The position numbers and the translations under genes are program-made. Of a stretch of DNA of 64,000 nt, positions 62,829 to 64,000 are shown one piece after another. The stretch is from NCBI RefSeq assembly GCF_902167145.1, contig NC_050099.1, positions 59,228,942-59,292,941 on the forward strand, given 5' to 3'. The notes under the pieces were generated by a model, which was given only the letters and a program-made list of their open reading frames with translations, did no database searches and had not been told where the DNA came from. How positions within the stretch are numbered: position 1 is the first letter of the stretch; every line of letters starts with the position of its first letter. This DNA comes from Zea mays. Lineage: Eukaryota > Streptophyta > Magnoliopsida > Poales > Poaceae.

Positions 62829-64000
62829 ATGTCAGAGAACAGGCGCAGAGGAGGAAGGCGTGCTCAGCAGGAGCGAGCCGCTCAACAGGAGGAGGTGCCC
62901 CAGTAGCAGCACCTGCCGCTCCCGCCCCCGATGTCCATCGAGCAGATGTTTCTGATGCAGACTCGGGCAGTTCAAGCCATCGGTCAGACTTTGGCCGCCA
63001 TTCAGCAGCAGCAGCAACAACAGCAGCAGGCCCCACCTCAGCCTCAGATGCCTCAGATGCCCAGAGACAAGCGTGCTGAATTCAAGAGAGGTCATCCACC
63101 AACGTTCGCTCATTCTTCTGACCCCATGGATGTTGAAGACTGGCTGCGCACTGTGGAGCGGGAGTTGCATACCGCTCAGTGCGATGACAGGGAGAAGGTT
63201 CTGTACGGTCCCCGTCTGTTGAGAGGAGCAGCCCAATCATGGTGGGAGTCTTACCTCGCCACCCATGCCCACCCTGACGCCATCACTTGGGAAGAGTTCA
63301 GAGGTAGCTTTCGTCAGTACCATGTCCCCGCAGGTCTGATGACTGTGAAGAAGGAGGAGTTCCTGGCTCTCAAGCAAGGGCCATTGTCTGTCAGTGAGTA
63401 CCGGGACAGGTTCCTGCAATTGTCTCGCTATGCTCCTGAAGATGTCAACACCGACGCCAAGCGGCAGTACCGTTTCCTGAGAGGCTTGGTTGACCCTCTA
63501 TAGTACCAACTGATGAATCACACCTTCCCGACATTTCAGCACCTGATTGACAGAGCAATCATGACAGAGAGGAAGCGTAAGGAGATGGAGGATCGTAAGC
63601 GCAATATCAGTGGACCCCAGCCTGGAAGCAGCAATCGTCCTCGTTTCTCAGGCAATCAACCTCAGCAGTTCAGGCAGAACCAACGTCCACCTCAGCAGCA
63701 TCAGCAGTTCCAAAGGCAGTATCCTCAGCATCAGTATCAGAACCGTCAGAGCAATCAGTCAGGAGGTCAGTTTCAGAGGCAGAATCAGCAGGCACCTCAT
63801 CTTCCTGCCCCAGCAACCCAGCAGAACAGTCAAGGAGCACCAGCTCAGGTTGGAAACAGAGCATGTTTCCACTGTGGAGAGCAAGGCCATTGGGTGATGC
63901 AATGTCCGAAGAAGGCAGCCCAGCAGCAGTCAGGCCCCAGTGCCCCAGCGAAGCAGAATGTGCCTCAGCCTGGAGCAGGCAATCACCCTCAGCCGCGCTA
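62829..64000 (+). pseudogene. gag: Gag of the right-end Del/Tekay-like element, two stops, 3' end outside the window
   Basis: The ATG at 62829 opens MSENRRRGGRRAQQERAAQQ. TAG at 62904-62906 and TAG at 63501-63503 interrupt an otherwise single frame. A Gln-rich stretch is at about 63000-63045. The retrotransposon gag core (EDWLRTVERELH, SWWESYLATHAHP, EEFLALKQGPLSVSEYRDRF) is at about 63130-63420. A Gln-rich tail follows, then an intact CCHC zinc knuckle CFHCGEQGHWVMQC at 63864-63905. It would assemble particles and bind RNA. In the related copy C, the protease follows directly. Confidence 0.88.

Larger units (their letters stand above)
58532..64000 (+). mobile_element. Del/Tekay-like gypsy element, 5' part (runs off the window)
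   Basis: 5' LTR 58532-61149, PBS 61154-61166, an ORF upstream of gag, a spacer, then gag with zinc knuckle to the window end. It is the same family as the minus-strand element C (LTR end, PBS variant, ORF order and gag all match). The U3 is unusually rich in C. The ORFs have point stops, so this copy is probably inactive. Protease and pol lie outside the window. Confidence 0.85.

Overview
The window is repeat-only plant DNA, most likely maize (Zea mays) or a very close relative. It holds Sirevirus-type copia elements with CCGGACAGTCCGG palindromes in their LTRs, Cinful- and Grande-like Tat gypsy elements, Del/Tekay-like gypsy elements with LTRs of 2.6-6 kb, and Cassandra TRIMs, all nested in one another. 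I found no host gene, no tRNA or rRNA gene, and nothing prokaryotic. Family names come from remembered motifs, not from a search. Boundaries come from TG...CA ends, primer-binding sites (PBS), polypurine tracts (PPT) and target-site duplications (TSD) read in the sequence.

Layout, left to right. (A) 1-470, 9516-10231 and 14889-15954 are pieces of one plus-strand gypsy-type LTR. It is split by a decayed full-length Sirevirus copia element (471-9515) and by a solo LTR (10232-14888, TSD AAGAT). (B) 15955-~25690 is a minus-strand Tat/Grande-like gypsy fragment. It has its 3' LTR end, an antisense extra ORF of the Transposase_28 type, tandem repeats, and integrase/RNase H/RT remnants. A Cassandra TRIM with three LTRs (19846-21154, TSD ACTAG) sits inside the extra ORF. 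(C) ~25691-51331 is one minus-strand Del/Tekay-like element: LTR at the right, then an extra ORF, a spacer, gag and protease. It is opened by a young gag-only Sirevirus (25898-32214, TSD CCACC), a 4.0-kb solo LTR (34011-38046, TSD ATCTA), and a 5'-truncated Cinful-like element (38186-~47880).

(D) 51332-51811 is a second Cassandra copy, cut by the next LTR. (E) 51812-57894 is a 6.1-kb LTR with TATA box, six 180-bp tandem repeats and a PBS, followed by its leader. (F) 58532-64000 is a plus-strand Del/Tekay-like element of the same family as C. It has an LTR, an ORF upstream of gag, a spacer with a possible splice acceptor, and gag with a zinc knuckle, and it runs off the window.

Almost every coding region carries stops or frameshifts. 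The exception is the 701-residue gag of the gag-only Sirevirus, which is intact and lies between nearly identical LTRs, so that element inserted recently. The most noteworthy structures are the LTR-int-LTR-int-LTR Cassandra, the gag-only Sirevirus, the exact 180-bp array inside an LTR, the extra ORF conserved upstream of gag in two Del-like copies, and two junctions that fuse unrelated gypsy elements in the same orientation.
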